Assembly (NCBI GenBank): GCA_002840015.1
Contig: PGZE01000023.1
Span: forward strand, 1 to 55,308
Reading direction: 5' to 3'
DNA length: 55,308 bases
Origin: Gammaproteobacteria bacterium HGW-Gammaproteobacteria-2
GTDB taxonomy: Bacteria; Pseudomonadota; Gammaproteobacteria; Xanthomonadales; Xanthomonadaceae
Positions 53,869-55,308 of this stretch are shown here, one piece after another (the stretch's first letter is position 1; the number at the start of each line of letters is the position of its first letter). The notes under the pieces were generated by a model that searched no databases, was not told the origin of the DNA, and was given only the letters and a program-made list of their open reading frames with translations. Both the position numbers and the translations under genes were made by a program.

Positions 53869-55308
53869 ATGCAACTGCGTATCGCCACACTCGCCTTGGC
53901 CTTGGCTCTGGCAGCCAATCAGCCCCTGCGTGCGCAAGCCGCATCCGACACCCTGCCCGACATCGGCTCGTCGGCGGGCGAGTTGATCACGCCGCGCGAA
54001 GAAACCATTTATGGCGCAATCACCCTGCGCCAGGTGCGTGAGTCGGGGCTGTTGCTCGAAGACCCATTGATCGAGGGATGGATCAACTCGCTGGGCTACT
54101 CGCTGGTTGCTGCCAGCGACCGCAAGCAAAAGGATTTCACGTTTTTCGTGATCCGCTCGCGCGACATCAACGCCTTCGCCACGCTGGGTGGCTATGTCGG
54201 CATCAATGCCGGCCTGGTGCTGACCGCCGAAAATCAGGACGAAGTGGCCGCCGTGCTGGGCCATGAAATATCCCACGTCACCCAGCGCCATATCGTGCGT
54301 GCGGTGGAAGCGGCGCAAAAAGATCAACTGCCGATCATGCTTGGCATGCTTGCCGGCATCATCATTGGTGCCACCGGCAATGGCGATGCAGTGCAGGCTG
54401 CTGTAGCTGGTGGTAGCGGACTGATGCAGCAACGGCAAATCAACTTCACCCGCGGCGGCGAGCAGGAAGCCGATCGTATCGGCATCCAGTTGCTTGCCCG
54501 TGCTGGCTTTGACCCGAACGCAATGGCAAGTTTCTTTTCACGCATGCACTTGGCCACCCGCTCGGGCAACCAGGGCCCGCCCGAGTTTTTGCGTACTCAT
54601 CCGGTTACCACCAACCGCATTGCCGAAGCACGCGAACGCGCTGAGCGAATCGTCGGCGAAGAACTTGCCAACACATTCGATTTCGCCAAGTTCGACCAAC
54701 GCGCACAAAACCCGCTACTGCCACGCGACCTGGCTACCGGCGCCGATCTGGTGCGTATCCGGCCAGACCCAACGCTGTTTGCCTGGGCACGCGAGCGCTT
54801 GCGGGTACTGAGCACACCCTCTGCCATCCAGGAGGCGGCCAACTACGAAATGCAGCGAGAGGCCAACCCGAGCGATTTTACCGCCGCCCAGCGTTACGGC
54901 GAAGCACTGGCACTGACCCTTGCCAACCGGGCCAACCTCGCCATTGCGCAACTTTCCGCGCTAAGCCGAGAGTTTCCCGACAATTACTGGGCCGAATTGG
55001 CACTGGCCGAGGCGGAACACACGGCAGGCCTGCATGCCCGGTCGGATGCCCGCTACGACGCACTGATGGCACGCCTGCCCGGCAATGAAGCCGTGTTGCT
55101 GAGCTATGCGCGCAGCCTGAATGAACGCAGCACACGCGAGAGCGGGCAACGCGCACAAGAAGTGCTGCGTCCGCTGCTGTTGCTGGGTGCCTACGATGTC
55201 GAGTTCCAGCGCAGTTTTGCCCGCGCCAGCGAATTAGCCGGCGACACCCTGCGCGCTGCGGAAGCCTACGCCGAGGCGGCGTTTCTGAGCGGCCGGGCCG
55301 AAGATGCG
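53869..55308 (+). CDS. bepA: Periplasmic M48 metalloprotease BepA-like (3' end outside window)
   Basis: The first 480 residues are visible; E. coli BepA has 487, so most is present. Signal peptide (1-22, MQLRIATLALALALAANQPL), then the M48 domain with HEISH (His132, Glu133, His136) and EQEAD (Glu198), and a TPR-like C-terminal half (from about 330). BepA assists outer-membrane LptD folding and degrades misassembled barrel proteins. ATG 53869 has GAGG eight bases before it. It is divergent from grxC with a 149-base gap containing a small dyad AACCC-ATC-GGGTT (53761-53773). Confidence 0.94.
   Translation, partial: MQLRIATLALALALAANQPLRAQAASDTLPDIGSSAGELITPREETIYGAITLRQVRESGLLLEDPLIEGWINSLGYSLVAASDRKQKDFTFFVIRSRDINAFATLGGYVGINAGLVLTAENQDEVAAVLGHEISHVTQRHIVRAVEAAQKDQLPIMLGMLAGIIIGATGNGDAVQAAVAGGSGLMQQRQINFTRGGEQEADRIGIQLLARAGFDPNAMASFFSRMHLATRSGNQGPPEFLRTHPVTTNRIAEARERAERIVGEELANTFDFAKFDQRAQNPLLPRDLATGADLVRIRPDPTLFAWARERLRVLSTPSAIQEAANYEMQREANPSDFTAAQRYGEALALTLANRANLAIAQLSALSREFPDNYWAELALAEAEHTAGLHARSDARYDALMARLPGNEAVLLSYARSLNERSTRESGQRAQEVLRPLLLLGAYDVEFQRSFARASELAGDTLRAAEAYAEAAFLSGRAEDA

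Overview
The window is high-GC, gene-dense chromosomal DNA from a Gram-negative gammaproteobacterium. Outer-membrane and periplasmic genes (TonB-dependent receptor, BepA-type protease, PBP1C, bacterial alpha-2-macroglobulin, several lipobox proteins) show the envelope type. The gene content and order (NAD-type isocitrate dehydrogenase, metG next to a lone rsxAB pair, aspS/yebC/ruvC/ruvA, dispersed 7-bp GGGACTC repeats) point to the Xanthomonadales/Lysobacterales. That placement is inference from recalled gene order; no search was run. There is no prophage, insertion sequence with a transposase, CRISPR array or rRNA. There is one tRNA, tRNA-Gly(CCC).

Layout. 1-6328 (minus): a cut-off aldehyde dehydrogenase, a ThDP-dependent acetolactate-synthase-like enzyme, a TonB-dependent receptor and a transglutaminase-like/TPR lipoprotein. 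6416-15192 (minus): pbpC and a giant alpha-2-macroglobulin gene, the usual pairing for periplasmic defence and repair. 15361-21137: a YghU-like glutathione transferase, a small lipoprotein, a DUF2127 membrane protein and a 1235-residue secreted M64 metallopeptidase. 21351-25433 (plus): metG, rsxA, rsxB and a CheY-like regulator. 25435-29021 (minus): mutL, a DUF1684 lipoprotein and a GumN/TraB protein, tightly packed. 29394-33966 (minus): aspS, a hydrolase, a broken yebC, ruvC and ruvA. 34270-35591: the rimB-rimK pair. 35747-39606: tRNA-Gly, thiS, thiG, trmB and an SLC13-type transporter. 39923-43141: gor divergent from an arsR-arsC-acr3 arsenic operon. 43236-48608: a secreted unknown, a DadA-type oxidoreductase, a repeat-rich 0.8-kb gap, pirin, a lipoprotein and a DinB-like protein. 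48612-51522: an ATP-grasp ligase next to an OlsF-like double acyltransferase. 51818-55308: isocitrate dehydrogenase, a 23-unit heptad array, an AhpD-like protein, glutaredoxin and a cut-off BepA-type protease.

The most unusual thing in the window is a dispersed element built from tandem 7-bp units (GGGACTC or GGGACTG, often in inverted pairs around a CTTTTGC-rich spacer). It occurs at six loci. It is translated inside the MetG inter-domain linker and as an N-terminal extension of RuvC. It sits 4-5 bases after the stop codons of metG, yebC and rimK, abuts the GTG start of rsxA, and lies between two 25-bp copies of the ruvA translation-start region. Because 7 is not a multiple of 3, gain or loss of one unit in metG or ruvC would shift the frame, so these could behave as contingency loci. 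A second notable point is yebC: it is split by an internal deletion that removes its conserved glycine-rich motif, inside the same ruvCA operon.
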